A DNA stretch of 64,000 nucleotides from Glutamicibacter sp002979865 (GTDB lineage: Bacteria; Actinomycetota; Actinomycetes; Actinomycetales; Micrococcaceae). Within the stretch, counting starts at the first letter, position 1; every line of letters starts with the position of its first letter. Below are positions 40,858 to 49,858 of the stretch, in pieces. The stretch is taken from contig NZ_CP188297.1 in the NCBI RefSeq assembly GCF_050030965.1, positions 3,658,001 to 3,722,000 on the forward strand, in the 5' to 3' direction. The translations under genes and the position numbers were made by a program. The notes beneath the pieces were generated by a model. That model made no database searches and was not told the origin of the DNA. It saw only the letters and a program-made list of their open reading frames with translations.

Positions 40858-41506
40858 GCCCACCCCGGATCAAGGCTCCTGAGACCAGTTCCGGCTTGCT
40901 GCCGTGCAGCAGGCCCAGCACGATGAATCCCAGCCCGCCAACTGCACCGGCCAAGAGGTTATGCGGTGCCGGCGCGGCCAGTGAGAGCAGGGCAATAGCC
41001 AGGATCCAGGACCCGAAGACCAGCTGGGCCCGGTCGTTGAAGAGCACCGAGCCGGCAACCACGAGCACGCCGATCACCAGGCACAGGCCGGTGAGGGCAA
41101 AAGTCGCCATGCCCATTGAGCTCAGCCCCTCGGCATGCAGCCGCCAACCGAGCAAGGCGGTGATGATCATGCCCAGACTGAAAGTGTTGCCGTAGATCGC
41201 CCCTTGCGCCATCGACGGACCTTTGGTCCCCGAACCGCGCTTGGCCGAATGCACGCCGGAAGTCACGATCGCGATGAGGAATGAGGCAACTGCGGTGCCG
41301 ATGCCAACCGCCGGCGGCAGCAGCGGCGAGCCCTGCGGCGCGAGTGCCAAGTAGAGCCCGAGGAAGGCAATGATCCAGGCACCGCCCCAGATGGAGAACA
41401 GCAGTTGCTGGTTCGGGCTCATGCCCTCGCGGGCTTGCTGTGCATCCGATTCAATTCCACGCAGAATGCGAGCCGGGTCGATGTCATTGCTGTTCGTGTT
41501 GTCCAT
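40844..41506 (-). CDS. Six-helix membrane protein, partner of the winged-helix regulator
   Basis: A 220-residue protein with a polar N-terminus (DIDPARILRGIESDAQQAREGMSP) and about six transmembrane helices. I do not recognise a characterised family; it is the kind of protein of unknown role that accompanies PadR/HTH_34-like regulators. GAAGGAGG about ten bases before the ATG supports the start. The 3' end overlaps the regulator gene, so they are translated together. Confidence 0.85.
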   Translation of the reverse strand: MDNTNSNDIDPARILRGIESDAQQAREGMSPNQQLLFSIWGGAWIIAFLGLYLALAPQGSPLLPPAVGIGTAVASFLIAIVTSGVHSAKRGSGTKGPSMAQGAIYGNTFSLGMIITALLGWRLHAEGLSSMGMATFALTGLCLVIGVLVVAGSVLFNDRAQLVFGSWILAIALLSLAAPAPHNLLAGAVGGLGFIVLGLLHGSKPELVSGALIRGGHAGA

Positions 41507-41764
41507 GGCGCACTGCCTCCTTCGGCGATCACCGCCTCCGAGCCGCAAAGCAGTACGTGATGAAAACCACTTTGCATTACAAAGTTCAAGATAGCGCTAA
41601 CGACGGCTTACCGCAAGAGGCGCATTCTGGCAGCTGCGCCTAATCGCACCCCGCCGTTTTCGACCCACGGCAGAAGCCGCAGGCCAGAGGCCTTTCAAGA
41701 GCAATTGCACGTCGCATGGAAGCGAAGTGGCTTTTTTCCTGCAGTGTTCGGTTTGCGCTTGGCG

Positions 41765-42373
41765 CTATTTGCGCCCGAGCACGGCCACCAGGAAATCGGC
41801 GGCAGGCAAATGGAAGTTCCAGGTCGAATAGCGTTGCTGCAGTGCCAGCCCCGCCTCCAAAGCGTCGGCCTCGAAGTCATCGAACCCGTAGCCGCGTCCC
41901 GAGCCGAAGCCGATGATCATGCGCCCGTCTGCCGCCAGATGCCCGCGCAGTTGCTGCAGCGCCGGGCGGCGTTCGGACTCGGAGAGGAAGGTGACGACAT
42001 TGCCGGCAGAAACTATCAGGTCGAATTCCTGGTTCTCCCCCGCTGCGTCAGCGATGGTGAAGTCAGCCAGATTGCCGACCTGCCATTGGGCTTTGGGGTA
42101 ATCTGCCCGGGCAACATCGATTAAATGCGGGTCGAGGTCCACGCCAACCACTTGGTGCCCTTGCTCGGAAAGCCAGCCGCCGATCCGCCCGGTCCCGCAT
42201 CCGGCATCCAGAATTCTGCTGCCCCGGGCAACCATCGCGTCAACGGCTCGAGCTTCCCCGAAAATATCCTGGCCTTCGGCGGCAAGCGTGCGCCAGCGCT
42301 GGGCAAAATTCTGCGAGTGGTCCGGGTTCTTGCGAACGGTGGCGAGCCAAAGGTTTTCTTCTGGTGCAGTCAT
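41765..42373 (-). CDS. Class I SAM-dependent methyltransferase
   Basis: A 202-residue methyltransferase. Motif I is ILDAGCGTGRIGGWLSEQG, motif post-I VVGVDLDPHLIDVARADYP, and FDLIVSAGNVVTFL follows, as in UbiE/Methyltransf_25-type small-molecule enzymes. No catalytic motif specific to a substrate is evident. The gene stands alone, downstream of tRNA-Val copy 1. Confidence 0.88.
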   Translation of the reverse strand: MTAPEENLWLATVRKNPDHSQNFAQRWRTLAAEGQDIFGEARAVDAMVARGSRILDAGCGTGRIGGWLSEQGHQVVGVDLDPHLIDVARADYPKAQWQVGNLADFTIADAAGENQEFDLIVSAGNVVTFLSESERRPALQQLRGHLAADGRMIIGFGSGRGYGFDDFEADALEAGLALQQRYSTWNFHLPAADFLVAVLGRK

Positions 42374-42436
42374 GCATCCAGTTTCGCACTTTCGCTGGCA
42401 TTCGGCGATTGGCTGGCGCCGGCCGGGAATACGAAG

Positions 42437-42480
42437 AAGACCGCTTCAATCACTCTTTCCAGAGTGATTGAAGCGGTCTT
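42437..42480 (-). terminator. Terminator of tRNA-Val copy 1
   Basis: AAGACCGCTTCAATCACTCT and its complement form a 20-bp stem nine bases after the tRNA, followed by TCTTCGT in the minus direction. Confidence 0.8.
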
Positions 42481-42488
42481 CGTTTTTG

Positions 42489-42561
42489 TGGGCCCTACCG
42501 GGATCGAACCGATGACATTCACGGTGTAAACGTGACGCTCTACCAGCTGAGCTAAAGGCCC
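42489..42561 (-). tRNA. tRNA-Val(TAC), copy 1
   Basis: Cloverleaf: acceptor GGGCCTT with AGGGCCC, D-arm GCTCAGCTGGTAGAGC, anticodon arm TCACG-TTTACAC-CGTGA with anticodon TAC, T-arm ATCGG-TTCGATC-CCGGT, discriminator A. CCA is not encoded, unlike the tRNA-His pair. It is identical to the copy 738 bp away on the same strand. Confidence 0.97.
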
Positions 42562-43189
42562 TCCTGCAGTGTGTGAAATCGGGAAGTTTCTTTCCTTCAG
42601 TCCTTCGCTGCAACAAGTAATAATCTAATGCATCCCGAACTGACTTGGCAAATTGAAATGGAGGTTTTCATAAAAGAGTGCCGAGCGTCACCACATCGCC
42701 TGATCTTGGAACATACTCTCCACTGGCGTTGCCGGCAAGTTCGAGGCTGTTCGCATGCACGGGTAATCCGCAATCGCCAGCATCGCCCCCACACCTGCTT
42801 ATTCCACGCTGCACCACTGGGACCAGCGCCACCGAGGCGCGAGCTCAGTCCAGCGCGGAAGAACACGAGGCGCCTGGATCTGCGGACTTGCCCCGCAGGT
42901 GGAAGCGAAGCAGCTCGATGAGCGATAGCACGTACCAAGAAGCGGTGATCGAAGACGACGCCGCCACCCTCCACGGGGCATTGGAAAACAGCGATGCCAG
43001 ATCGCTGTACCGGGTTCGCAGATTCGAAGCACCCTCCGGTGCCGCGCAAGGGCCACCGGCTCAGCCACGCTGGCTTCGGACGACAATGCCAGGAGTCCAG
43101 CGTCATCGAGGATCAAATATTCCATGAAGGCGGCACTATGGGCACCGCAGGACTTGCCCGAGTGGAAAAATCGCCTCAAGGAGACAAAA
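42562..43189. other. Stretch between the two tRNA-Val genes, no supported gene
   Basis: About 630 bp. A short plus-strand frame starting near 42918 (MSDSTYQEAVIED...) looks mildly coding at its start but quickly loses bias and has no recognised relative. The left part holds the promoter of tRNA-Val copy 1. No transposon ends or repeats are visible apart from the tRNAs. Confidence 0.5.
42622..42651 (-). promoter_or_regulatory. Promoter of tRNA-Val copy 1
   Basis: TTGCCA and TAGATT are separated by 18 bp, followed by ATTACTTGTTGC, which resembles the sequence after the -10 box of the tRNA-His genes and of tRNA-Val copy 2. Confidence 0.6.
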
Positions 43190-43217
43190 AATCCCCGATC
43201 CGAATGGATCGAGGATT
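43190..43217 (-). terminator. Terminator of tRNA-Val copy 2
   Basis: AATCCTCGATCC and GGATCGGGGATT form a stem with one mismatch, followed by TTTTTT on the minus strand ten bases after the tRNA. Confidence 0.85.
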
Positions 43218-43226
43218 CTTATTTGG

Positions 43227-43299
43227 TGGGCCCTACCGGGATCGAACCGATGACATTCACGGTGTAAACGTGACGCTCTACCAGCTGAGCTAAAGGCCC
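43227..43299 (-). tRNA. tRNA-Val(TAC), copy 2
   Basis: Identical over all 73 nt to copy 1, with the same A discriminator and no encoded CCA. Identity extends only a couple of bases beyond the tRNA on either side. Confidence 0.97.
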
Positions 43300-43334
43300 T
43301 TACCATGTTCGCTTTTGCAAGCCAACGAGGAATA

Positions 43335-43363
43335 ACTCTACACAGGTTTCTGCGTCCGGGCAA
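43335..43363 (-). promoter_or_regulatory. Promoter of tRNA-Val copy 2
   Basis: TTGCCC and TAGAGT with 17-bp spacing, followed by TATTCCTCGTTGGC, closely like the tRNA-His leader ATTTCTCGTTGCC. The -10 lies about 36 bases before the mature 5' end. Confidence 0.65.
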
Positions 43364-43414
43364 ATCGGTGAGCCGACTTTTTTCGTGAACTGGAGCACAG
43401 CCCATATCGGCACG

Positions 43415-43867
43415 CTAAACGGCGCGTTCCACTGCCGCCTTGTAATCATCAATGCTTCTTGGCTGCGTCATCTCGCTGCGGAAAATATCGCGCACTTCAC
43501 CGTCAACCAGGTACAGCGTCAATCTGGCCGCGACCCCACGCTCAGGGTCAAAGGCGTCGGCCTGTTGCGCCACCGCCCCATGAGGCCAAAAATCGGCCAG
43601 CAGCTCGAAGTCCAAGCCAAGCGACTGCGCATAGTTGCGCAGGGTGAATTTATGGTCCACCGAAATGGCCACGATGCGCACCTGGTGCTGCGTGAAGAAT
43701 TCGTAGTGCTCTTGGAGTGTTGCCAGTTCCGACCCGCATACCCGCGAAAACGCCCAGGGATAAAAGACAACCAGCACCCGGCCGCTAGACAGCCCGGTAC
43801 TGGTTATCGTTTCGCCGTACTGATTTTCCAGCGAGAAGTCGAACAGGCGTGAACCTGTTTGAATCAT
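43415..43867 (-). CDS. Peroxiredoxin, AhpE/BCP-like
   Basis: A 150-residue thioredoxin-fold peroxidase that would reduce hydroperoxides. The peroxidatic cysteine lies in VFYPWAFSRVCGSELATL, matching the AhpE form PFAFTxVC with small changes; a C-terminal resolving Cys is not present, so it would be a 1-Cys enzyme using an external thiol such as mycothiol/mycoredoxin. Its ATG overlaps the DUF3052 stop by one base (TAATG), so the two are translationally coupled. Confidence 0.88.
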   Translation of the reverse strand: MIQTGSRLFDFSLENQYGETITSTGLSSGRVLVVFYPWAFSRVCGSELATLQEHYEFFTQHQVRIVAISVDHKFTLRNYAQSLGLDFELLADFWPHGAVAQQADAFDPERGVAARLTLYLVDGEVRDIFRSEMTQPRSIDDYKAAVERAV

Positions 43868-44283
43868 TAGTTCTTCTTACGCGGGGCGAGGCGGATTGCG
43901 GACCAATCCTCCGAAACGCCTTCACTAGTAGTTACATGCAGGCCAGCGGTTGGCGCCTCCTGCTGGATAAGTGCTGGGGATACATGTCCCTCGCGGCCCT
44001 GCTTAGGAGTAAGCAGCCAAACGATGCCACTCTCGTCCAAGCAGTTCAGGGCGTCCATCAATGCGTCAACTAGATCTCCATCGCCGTCGCGCCACCAGAA
44101 AATGACTGCGTCGACAACGTCATGGTCCTCTTCGGTGAGCAGCTCTGAACCAATCAGGTCCTCGATCGATTCGCGCAGATCGTAGTCCACGTCATCGTCG
44201 TAACCCAGTTCCTGAATAAGGTCTTCATTAGCGAAGCCCAATTTTTTGGCGGGCTCCAAGTTTGCCGATACGGCGTCGCTCAC
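43867..44283 (-). CDS. DUF3052 family acidic protein
   Basis: A 138-residue acidic protein of the actinobacterial DUF3052 family, recognisable from LGFANEDLIQELGYDDDVDYDLRESIEDLIG in outline and a following IFWWRDGDGDLVDALMDA segment. The function is unknown. AGGAGGA with seven bases to a GTG gives a convincing start. It is coupled to the peroxiredoxin and divergent from aceE, an arrangement I recall from related genomes; a link to pyruvate dehydrogenase or redox control is speculation. Confidence 0.9.
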   Translation of the reverse strand: MSDAVSANLEPAKKLGFANEDLIQELGYDDDVDYDLRESIEDLIGSELLTEEDHDVVDAVIFWWRDGDGDLVDALMDALNCLDESGIVWLLTPKQGREGHVSPALIQQEAPTAGLHVTTSEGVSEDWSAIRLAPRKKN

Positions 44284-44645
44284 TTCATTCCTCCTGCTGG
44301 TGCAAAGCGTTACTACCAACGAAACACGGTTTTGCCGCTCCGTTCAAGCGCTACAGCGATAACACGCCGAACAAATATAACCCACATTCCAGTGACCCGC
44401 ATCATATTGACATGGCCATCGGGAAGTTAGCTCCCGTACCTAGTTGCGCAAGTCACTTCAAATATCTGATTTAAACCGGTTTTTGCTGGAAAACGCGCCA
44501 CAAAACTGGATCGTTTAACACTAGAGTTGCATATGAACCGGCAGTGCACATCATTCCAGTGCTACTGCACCCGTTGTCCCAATACCGATGCACCGCAGCG
44601 CAAAACTGCACAGCGTCGGAGCCGCAATTCAATCAAGGAGCTTCC
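44284..44645. other. Divergent promoter region DUF3052 / aceE
   Basis: About 360 bp without a gene. It is markedly more AT-rich than its surroundings and should contain both promoters and possibly regulator sites for aceE. I see no strong palindrome. Confidence 0.5.
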
Positions 44646-47390
44646 GTGGCTGTAGAGGAACACATCTCCCAGATCCGTAGCGGGTTGACTTACCAGCTGT
44701 CCGATCGGGATCCTGAGGAAACTCAGGAATGGATGGACTCGTTTGACTCCCTCGTAGAGACCCAGGGCACCGAGCGTGCCCAGTTCATTATCCGCTCGCT
44801 GCTGCAGCGTGCAGGTGCCAAGTCCGTGGGCGTGCCGCACGTGACCACCACCGACTACGTGAACACCATTCCTGTGGACCAGGAACCAGAATTCCCGGGC
44901 GATGAGGCCATCGAGCGCCGCTACCGCGCCTTCATGCGCTGGAATGCCGCCATCATGGTGCACCGCGCCCAGAACCCTCATATCGGCGTTGGCGGGCACA
45001 TCTCCACCTATGCCGGTGCAGCGACCCTGTATGAAGTAGGTTTCAACCACTTCTTCCGCGGCAAGAACCACCCAGGCGGCGGCGACCAGGTCTTCTTCCA
45101 GGGCCACGCCTCGCCAGGCATGTACGCCCGCGCATTCCTCGAAGGCCGCCTGTCCGAAGAGGACATGGACGGGTTCCGCCAGGAAAAGTCGAAGGAAGGC
45201 CACGCGCTTCCTTCCTACCCTCACCCGCGTTCCCTGCCTGACTTCTGGGAATTCCCAACCGTCTCGATGGGCATCGGCCCAGCTAACGCCATCTACCAGG
45301 CGCAGCTGAACCGCTACCTGCAGAACCGCGGCATCAAGGACACCTCGGACCAGCAGGTCTGGGCCTTCCTGGGCGACGGCGAAATGGACGAGCCGGAGTC
45401 GCGCGGCTTCCTGCAGCTGGCCGCCAACGAAAAGCTGGACAATCTGAACTTCGTCATCAACTGCAACCTGCAGCGCCTTGACGGCCCGGTTCGCGGCAAT
45501 GGCAAGATCATGCAGGAACTGGAAGCCTTCTTCCGCGGTGCCGGCTGGAATGTCATCAAGGTTGCTTGGGGCCGCGAGTGGGATGCCCTGCTCGAAGCAG
45601 ACAAGACCAACGCGCTGGTTGACATCATGAACCAGACCCCGGATGGCGACTACCAGACCTACAAGGCTGAGTCCGGCGCATTCGTTCGCGAGCACTTCTT
45701 CGGCCAGCGTCCGGAAACCAAAGAATTGGTTGCCGACATGAGCGACGACGAGATCTGGAACCTGAAGCGTGGCGGCCACGATTACCACAAGGTCTACGCC
45801 GCCTACAAGGCTGCTGCGGAGTTCAAGGGCAAGCCGACCGTCATCTTGGCCAAGACCGTCAAGGGCTACGGCCTGGGTTCGCACTTCGAGGCTCGCAACG
45901 CGACCCACCAGATGAAGAAGCTGACCATGGAGGACTTGAAGAAGTTCCGTGATCACCTGCGCATCCCTATCACCGACGAGCAGCTCGAAGCGGACCTCTA
46001 CACTCCTCCGTACTACCGCCCAACCGAGGATTCGGCTGAGTACAAGTACATGATGGAGCGCCGCGAGGCCCTGGGCGGTTCGGTGCCTACCCGCCGCCAG
46101 GAAGCTTCGAAGAAGCTGGCCCTGCCAGGCGAGAAGACCTACGCGATCGCCAAGCGCGGTTCGGGCAAGCAGCAGGCGGCCACCACCATGGCCTTCGTGC
46201 GCCTGCTCAAGGACCTGATGCGCGACAAGGAATTCGGCCACCGCATCGTGCCGATCGTGCCAGATGAGTCCCGTACCTTCGGCATGGACTCGTTCTTCCC
46301 GACCGCGAAGATCTACAACCCGGGCGGCCAGAACTACCTGTCCGTGGACCGCGATCTGGTCCTGGCCTACAAGGAATCTCCTCAGGGCCAGCTGATCCAC
46401 CCGGGCATCAACGAGGCCGGCGCCGTCGCAGCCTTCACCGCTGCCGGCACCAGCTACTCGACCCACGATGAACCGCTGATCCCGATCTACGTGTTCTACT
46501 CGATGTTCGGCTTCCAGCGCACCGGCGACCAGTTCTGGGCAGCCGGGGACCAGATGACCCGTGGCTTCATCATCGGCGCTACCGCCGGCCGCACCACCCT
46601 GACCGGTGAAGGCCTGCAGCACGCAGATGGCCACTCGCCAATCCTGGCCTCGACCAACCCTGCTGTGATCACCTACGATCCGGCCTACGGCTACGAAATC
46701 GGCCACATCATGCGCTCCGGCCTGGAACGCATGTACGGCGGAACCCACGCCGATCCGAACGTGATGTACTACCTGACCGTGTACAACGAGCCGATCAGCC
46801 AGCCAGCTGAGCCGGAGAACGTTGACATCGAAGGCATCATCAAGGGCATCCACCTGCTCAAGGAAGCTACCACCGACGGCCCGCGCGCACAGCTGCTGGC
46901 CTCGGGCGTGGCCGTGCCATGGGCGCTGGAAGCCCAGGCCATCCTGGCCGAGGAGTGGGGCGTTTCGGCTGATGTCTGGTCGGTCACCTCGTGGAACGAA
47001 CTGGCCCGCGACGGCCAGCGCGCCGACGCCGACGTGCTCGTGGATCCATCGAAGCCGCGCCGCACCCCGTACGTGACCTCGAAGCTGGAGTCCACCCCGG
47101 GCCCAGTCATCGCGACCACCGACTACATGCGCGCCGTGCCCGAGCAGCTGCGCCCGTACGTGCCAGGTGAATTCCACACCCTGGGCGCGGACGGGTTCGG
47201 CTTCTCGGACACCCGTGCCGCGGCCCGCCGCTTCTTCAAGATCGATGCGCACTCGCTGGTCGTGCAGACCTTGCAGTCGCTGGTTGAGCGCGGCGAAATC
47301 CCTGCGGACACCGCAGTGAAGGCGCACGCCAAGTACGACCTGAATAACGCTAACGCCGGCCAGTCCGGCAACGCTGGCGGCGACGCCTAG
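44646..47390 (+). CDS. aceE: Pyruvate dehydrogenase E1 component, homodimeric type
   Basis: A 914-residue E1 that decarboxylates pyruvate on thiamine diphosphate and passes acetyl to E2 lipoyl groups. The ThDP motif runs from GDGEMDEPES to NLQRLDGPV, and IGVGGHISTYAGAATLYEVG near residue 110 and the YVFYSMFGFQRTGDQFWAAGDQ region are homodimeric-E1 signatures. The GTG start follows AAGGAG; the longer upstream frame lacks similarity. No aceF or lpd is next to it, as usual in actinobacteria where E2 is shared with the 2-oxoglutarate complex. Confidence 0.97.
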   Translation: MAVEEHISQIRSGLTYQLSDRDPEETQEWMDSFDSLVETQGTERAQFIIRSLLQRAGAKSVGVPHVTTTDYVNTIPVDQEPEFPGDEAIERRYRAFMRWNAAIMVHRAQNPHIGVGGHISTYAGAATLYEVGFNHFFRGKNHPGGGDQVFFQGHASPGMYARAFLEGRLSEEDMDGFRQEKSKEGHALPSYPHPRSLPDFWEFPTVSMGIGPANAIYQAQLNRYLQNRGIKDTSDQQVWAFLGDGEMDEPESRGFLQLAANEKLDNLNFVINCNLQRLDGPVRGNGKIMQELEAFFRGAGWNVIKVAWGREWDALLEADKTNALVDIMNQTPDGDYQTYKAESGAFVREHFFGQRPETKELVADMSDDEIWNLKRGGHDYHKVYAAYKAAAEFKGKPTVILAKTVKGYGLGSHFEARNATHQMKKLTMEDLKKFRDHLRIPITDEQLEADLYTPPYYRPTEDSAEYKYMMERREALGGSVPTRRQEASKKLALPGEKTYAIAKRGSGKQQAATTMAFVRLLKDLMRDKEFGHRIVPIVPDESRTFGMDSFFPTAKIYNPGGQNYLSVDRDLVLAYKESPQGQLIHPGINEAGAVAAFTAAGTSYSTHDEPLIPIYVFYSMFGFQRTGDQFWAAGDQMTRGFIIGATAGRTTLTGEGLQHADGHSPILASTNPAVITYDPAYGYEIGHIMRSGLERMYGGTHADPNVMYYLTVYNEPISQPAEPENVDIEGIIKGIHLLKEATTDGPRAQLLASGVAVPWALEAQAILAEEWGVSADVWSVTSWNELARDGQRADADVLVDPSKPRRTPYVTSKLESTPGPVIATTDYMRAVPEQLRPYVPGEFHTLGADGFGFSDTRAAARRFFKIDAHSLVVQTLQSLVERGEIPADTAVKAHAKYDLNNANAGQSGNAGGDA

Positions 47391-47433
47391 GCCCCAGGGT
47401 CCAGGTGCCCGGAGCTTGCTCCGGCGCCGCATT

Positions 47434-47482
47434 GAGCAGCTGCCCGATGACGAGGTTTTCCTCGTTGCCGGGCAGCTGGCTC
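47434..47482 (+). terminator. Hairpin downstream of aceE
   Basis: GAGCAGCTGCCCG and CGGGCAGCTGGCTC with an inner GACGAG/CTCGTT stem lie about 45 bases after the aceE stop, followed by ATTTAAT. Confidence 0.6.
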
Positions 47483-47546
47483 ATTTAATCTCACCTTTAC
47501 CTGCTGTGCCGGGCGCGGGGGAAGAAAAGAAACTAAGCTGGAACCC

Positions 47547-48758
47547 ATGAGTCCTGAAATGGATGCCGCCGCAGCTCCGAAGAACCGTCCCAGCCGATCC
47601 CAGGCACCCAGCAGTGAAACGCTCAAGCGACTCAAAAGCCATATTGGCGTCCTGTCCACCACCGCGCTGAAGTACCTGGACCAGCAACTGCCCTGGTACC
47701 GATCGCTGGCGCCCAATGAGCGCGCCGCCTTGGGACTGATCGCCCAGAAGGGCATCTCCACCTTCGTTACCTGGTACGAGGATCCCTCCTCCACCCCGTC
47801 CTGGGTGGTGACCGACGTCTTCGGCGCCGCTCCCACGGAGCTGACCCGATCCATCTCCCTGCAGAAGGCCTTGGGCCTGTTGCGCACCATCGTGGAAGTG
47901 GTCGAATCCCAGGTGCCCGACATCGCCGCCGAGCATGAGCAGGCAGCCCTGCGCGAAGCGGTGCTGCGCTATTCGCGCGAGGTCGCTTTCGCCGCCGCCG
48001 ATGTCTATGCCCGCGCCGCCGAAACCCGCGGCGCCTGGGACTCGCGCTTGGAGGCCCACGTGGTCGACGCGGTGCTGCACGGCGAGGCCCACGACTCGCT
48101 CTCCTCGCGCATTGCGGCCATTGGCTGGAAGTCGCAGAAGAATATCCGCATCCTGGTGGGCACCACCCCTTCGTCCAACCCGGCGACCTTTGTCTCGGCC
48201 CTGCGCCGTATTGCCATCCGCTACTCGCGCGATTCGCTGGTGGGCGTGCTTGGCGACCGCTCGGTGCTGATGCTTTCGGACACCAAATTCGAAGAAGCGG
48301 ATCTGAGCCGGCTGACCCGGTTCTTCGGTCCCGGCCCGCTGGTCTACTCCCCCATGGCTCCGACGGTGAAGGAAATGCACCACGCCGCGGTGGCAGCCGT
48401 GGCGGGATTCAGCGCTGCCAAGGCCTGGCCGCAAGCGCCGAATCCGGTCGGTGCCGATGACCTGTGGCCAGAACGCGCCTGCAACGGCGATGAATTGGCC
48501 CGCACGGCGCTGGTGGACCAGGTCTACATTCCGCTGCAGCAGGCCTCCAATGGCCTGGCTGAAACGCTCTCCAGCTACTTGGCGCTCGGCCACTCGCTCG
48601 AAGGCACCGCCCGGGAACTGTTTGTCCATGCAAACACGGTGCGCTACCGGCTCAAGCGGGTCAGCGAAGTGACCGGTTGGGATCCACTGGTTCCCCGGGA
48701 TGCCTTCGTCCTGCAAACCGCGCTGCTTTTCGGACGGCTCCACGAATCGAACTTGTAG
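47547..48758 (+). CDS. fasR: PucR/CdaR-type regulator, probable FasR of the fab genes
   Basis: A 403-residue regulator with a C-terminal HTH_30 domain: LSSYLALGHSLEGTARELFVHANTVRYRLKRV in outline, the PucR/CdaR signature, preceded by a GGDEF-like central domain without catalytic motif. In Streptomyces a protein of this architecture, FasR, lies directly before fabD and activates the fab operon. Here too it precedes fabD on the same strand, 176 bp away, so the FasR assignment rests on position and architecture. The ligand would be an acyl-CoA or malonyl-CoA signal, which is inference. Confidence 0.85.
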   Translation: MSPEMDAAAAPKNRPSRSQAPSSETLKRLKSHIGVLSTTALKYLDQQLPWYRSLAPNERAALGLIAQKGISTFVTWYEDPSSTPSWVVTDVFGAAPTELTRSISLQKALGLLRTIVEVVESQVPDIAAEHEQAALREAVLRYSREVAFAAADVYARAAETRGAWDSRLEAHVVDAVLHGEAHDSLSSRIAAIGWKSQKNIRILVGTTPSSNPATFVSALRRIAIRYSRDSLVGVLGDRSVLMLSDTKFEEADLSRLTRFFGPGPLVYSPMAPTVKEMHHAAVAAVAGFSAAKAWPQAPNPVGADDLWPERACNGDELARTALVDQVYIPLQQASNGLAETLSSYLALGHSLEGTARELFVHANTVRYRLKRVSEVTGWDPLVPRDAFVLQTALLFGRLHESNL

Positions 48759-48934
48759 GCTTCAACCAAAGAGCGTCGAGCTCCCGACACCGATAATTCC
48801 GAGTTGATCGCGCATTACAGCGGAATTCAGCTTCTGGATACGCTAGGCTTTTGTAGAGATCCTACAAACAGTCACCACGAGCTTGGTACTCAAATGAAGC
48901 GCCAAAAGCTCCCAACATTTGGAAAGCTGTAAGA

Positions 48935-49858
48935 GTGTTAGCAATCGTTTGCCCCGGACAGGGCTCCCAGACCCCAGGTTTCCTCACCGAATGGCTCGAC
49001 GTCGATGGCGTGGCCGAGCATTTGCAGGCGCTCAGCTCGATCACCGAGCGCGACCTCACCGCCCACGGCACCACCTCCGATGAAGAGACCATCAAGGACA
49101 CCGCCGTCGCCCAGCCGCTGATCGTCGCGGCCGGCCTGGTCACCGCCCGTGCGCTCTTTGGCAGCTCGCTGCCGGCAGGCGCCGTTGTGGCCGGCCACTC
49201 GGTTGGCGAGATCACCGCGTCGGCCCTGGCCGGCGCGCTGGACGAAGCTGACGCCATGAATTTCGTGAAGGTCCGCGCCAACGCCATGGCCGAAGCCGCT
49301 GCGGCGACTCCGACCGGCATGGCAGCAGTGCTCGGCGGCGACCCGGATGAGGTCCTGGCCAAGCTCGACGAACTGGGCCTGACCCCGGCCAACGCCAATG
49401 GCGGCGGCCAGATTGTGGCCGCAGGAACCATGGAGCAGCTCGCGGCCCTGGGCGAGAACCCGCCGGCCAAGGCTCGCGTGATCCCCCTGAAGGTTGCCGG
49501 CGCATTCCATACCGCGCACATGCAGCCCGCAGTTGGCATCCTGGAGGAACTGGCCGGAACCATCACCCCGAAGGAACCAGCGGAAACCCTGCTCTCGAAC
49601 TTCGACGGCAAAGCCGTAGCCGATGGCCAGGCGAACCTCGATTCGCTGGTCGCCCAGGTATCGCGTCCGGTCCGCTGGGACCTGTGCATGCAGACGCTGG
49701 CCGAAGCTGGCGTGACCGGTGTGCTGGAACTGGCACCGGCCGGAACCCTGGTGGGATTGGCCCGCCGCGGGCTCAAGGGCGTGAAGACCCTGGCGGTGAA
49801 GAGTCCAGCGGATCTGGAAGCTGCCAAGGCGTTCATCGCCGAGCACACCGCCAACTAG
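48935..49858 (+). CDS. fabD: Malonyl-CoA:ACP transacylase
   Basis: A 307-residue FabD loading malonate on ACP for fatty acid synthesis. IVCPGQGSQTPGFL at the N-terminus and the nucleophile motif GHSVGE (Ser89) are clear; the GAFHT-like AFHTAHMQPA segment contains the catalytic His partner. GTG start with GGAAAG about nine bases upstream. acpP and fabF follow; the usual intervening fabH is not there. Confidence 0.96.
   Translation: MLAIVCPGQGSQTPGFLTEWLDVDGVAEHLQALSSITERDLTAHGTTSDEETIKDTAVAQPLIVAAGLVTARALFGSSLPAGAVVAGHSVGEITASALAGALDEADAMNFVKVRANAMAEAAAATPTGMAAVLGGDPDEVLAKLDELGLTPANANGGGQIVAAGTMEQLAALGENPPAKARVIPLKVAGAFHTAHMQPAVGILEELAGTITPKEPAETLLSNFDGKAVADGQANLDSLVAQVSRPVRWDLCMQTLAEAGVTGVLELAPAGTLVGLARRGLKGVKTLAVKSPADLEAAKAFIAEHTAN

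Noticed and set aside
42678..43127. 149-codon frame between the tRNA-Val genes as a gene
   Set aside because: Only a short inner segment shows coding bias, there is no ribosome site, and the composition decays along the frame.
44562..47432. A 956-codon open frame antisense to aceE
   Set aside because: It mirrors the strongly biased aceE codons; such antisense frames are usual in GC-rich genes. It has a repetitive, composition-driven protein and no ribosome site.
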